From NCBI RefSeq assembly GCF_040564635.1, contig NZ_CP159837.1, positions 3,583,001 through 3,647,000 on the forward strand: a stretch of DNA of 64,000 bases, in the 5' to 3' direction. The translations under genes were made by a program, and so were the position numbers. This DNA is from Planktothricoides raciborskii GIHE-MW2 (GTDB taxonomy: Bacteria > Cyanobacteriota > Cyanobacteriia > Cyanobacteriales > Laspinemataceae). Of this stretch, positions 63,149 through 64,000 are shown one piece after another. A model generated the notes under the pieces. It searched no databases. It saw only the letters and a list, made by a program, of their open reading frames with translations, and was not told where the DNA came from. Position 1 is the stretch's first letter. The number at the start of each line of letters is the position of its first letter.

Positions 63149-64000
63149 ATGCCCAGAAAAAAAGAAGCCCTAACCCTGTCGGTTCCCCCTGGAACCAAAG
63201 AAAAACTAGAGTCGATCGCCTCTAAACTCAAGATATTGTGGGGAAAAAAGCCCAGTGCATCTGGGCTAATCGTCGCGATCGCCGAGCAAACCGTGCAAGT
63301 AGGACAACCTTTTGCCCTCAGTACAGTGCAAGTACAATCTTTAAATCAAGCCATCAAAGCCCTAATCGATGCGGGTCACTTGGGAGACGCTCAAATCCTG
63401 ACGACCCTGGCGATCGAACAGGGAAACCTCAGCCCCCAAGAACATCAAACCCTCATGCAGCAAGTCAGCCAGCCTAATCAAGCTTGGCGTGTCACCGTCG
63501 ATGAGTATCGCCAAAATCAACAACCCTTTCATCTTCTTTATCGCAATGCTCAAGGGGAAAACCTTTCTTATACCGTGCGTTACGCCGAAATCAACTTTTA
63601 TGAGAAACGGTTTTACTTGCAAATTTGGTGTGATGAAACCGAAGACATCAAAGACAGCAAAAACATCTCCTATGCCGAACTCAAACATAATCGCTGTCTG
63701 CGGTTCGATCGCATTCAAAGCATCCTACCCGCCACCGGCCATTGGCGCAGCGAAGGCTTAGATCACATAAAAGTGTATTTACACTTTTATCGGGGCATGG
63801 TCAAAGCTTATGAACCCAGAGTAGGGCAAGACATCAGCGACGAAACCACCGGCAACGTTCGCCAAGTGGTTCGCCGAGTCAATCACCCCTTCTGGCTAGT
63901 GCGAGAAGTCCTGCGTTATGGCCAAGATTGCATAGTCATATCTCCCGATAACGTCCGTGAAGAGGTTAAACAAGAGATTCTGGCCACTTGCCACAACTAC
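63149..64000 (+). CDS. WYL-domain regulator, C-terminus outside the window
   Basis: At least 284 residues, open to the window end, starting MPRKKEALTLSVPPGTKEKL at the ATG at 63149. The N-terminus looks like a ribbon-helix-helix or HTH DNA-binding part. Residues about 125-285 contain the WYL-type ligand domain (HLLYRNAQGENLSYTVRY, then EKRFYLQIWC and FDRIQSI). WYL proteins next to cyanobacterial type I-D loci can repress CRISPR expression (Sll7009 of Synechocystis is the known case). It is divergent from the cas operon, so it is the obvious candidate regulator of both. Confidence 0.88.
   Translation, partial: MPRKKEALTLSVPPGTKEKLESIASKLKILWGKKPSASGLIVAIAEQTVQVGQPFALSTVQVQSLNQAIKALIDAGHLGDAQILTTLAIEQGNLSPQEHQTLMQQVSQPNQAWRVTVDEYRQNQQPFHLLYRNAQGENLSYTVRYAEINFYEKRFYLQIWCDETEDIKDSKNISYAELKHNRCLRFDRIQSILPATGHWRSEGLDHIKVYLHFYRGMVKAYEPRVGQDISDETTGNVRQVVRRVNHPFWLVREVLRYGQDCIVISPDNVREEVKQEILATCHNY

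Noticed and set aside
1-64000. tRNA, rRNA or tmRNA genes
   Set aside because: I read the gaps for T-loop (GTTCRANNC) and paired acceptor signals and found none I could support; a covariance-model scan would be decisive.

Overview
The window looks like chromosome from a filamentous cyanobacterium (Oscillatoriales-like). HIP1 octamers (GCGATCGC) occur throughout, in genes and between them. Many genes belong to cyanobacteria-centred families: DUF3119, DUF3086, a glycine-rich RRM protein, carotenoid oxygenase, Uma2 nucleases, DUF1499 and GlbN. Short inverted-repeat families fill the intergenic space and sometimes sit inside genes.

Layout. Positions 1-9.9 kb are an accessory stretch: a HEPN/MNT pair at the left edge, two proteins with the vMAP-type N-terminal HTH (one with an NTPase domain), a DUF433 antitoxin with a nonsense-mutated PIN-like toxin, argD, and a duplicated VapBC-like module in which one toxin copy is broken by a MITE-like element. 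From 9.9 to 45 kb the content is mostly housekeeping or metabolic: rsmI, glycogen debranching enzyme, GGDEF-FHA protein, PEP-mutase-like enzyme, CtpA-type protease, alpha/beta hydrolase, RNA-binding protein, methylglyoxal synthase/lipid kinase fusion, carotenoid oxygenase, SbmA-like ABC transporter, aroK, argB, TPR protein, hsp20, glbN and a membrane-anchored subtilase. Decayed dynamin-like and WD40 genes lie among them. From 45 to 53.9 kb are an orphan antitoxin, a divergent pair (M23-RTX secreted peptidase and a large LuxR-HTH/NB-ARC/WD40 STAND protein), a Uma2 nuclease, a homocysteine methyltransferase-like gene and an SGNH hydrolase.

Positions 54.2-64 kb hold a type I-D-like CRISPR-Cas interference operon, read leftward: a 57-aa ORF, a cas10d-like large subunit with an internal cas11d-type start, csc2, csc1, cas3 (HD plus helicase) and cas6. 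A WYL-domain regulator is divergent at the right edge and runs off the window. There is no cas1, cas2, cas4 or CRISPR array in the window.

The most notable observation lies between the cas operon and the WYL gene. An extended -10 promoter is followed by a CRISPR-repeat-like hairpin ending ATTGAAAT, a 38-nt spacer-like segment, a second degenerate repeat and an intrinsic terminator. This could be a free-standing crRNA-like RNA gene of about 115 nt. The start of its spacer-like segment closely resembles, with two single-base gaps, a sequence that directly follows GTC (a type I-D GTH PAM) and overlaps the -35 box of the predicted promoter of the 57-aa ORF and cas operon. This resembles CreA/CreR-type crRNA-guided repression and appears here in a type I-D setting. 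A second pattern is that the two vMAP-HTH genes carry 10-bp-phased direct repeats in their promoter regions, and the LuxR-HTH STAND gene carries direct repeats at longer spacing.
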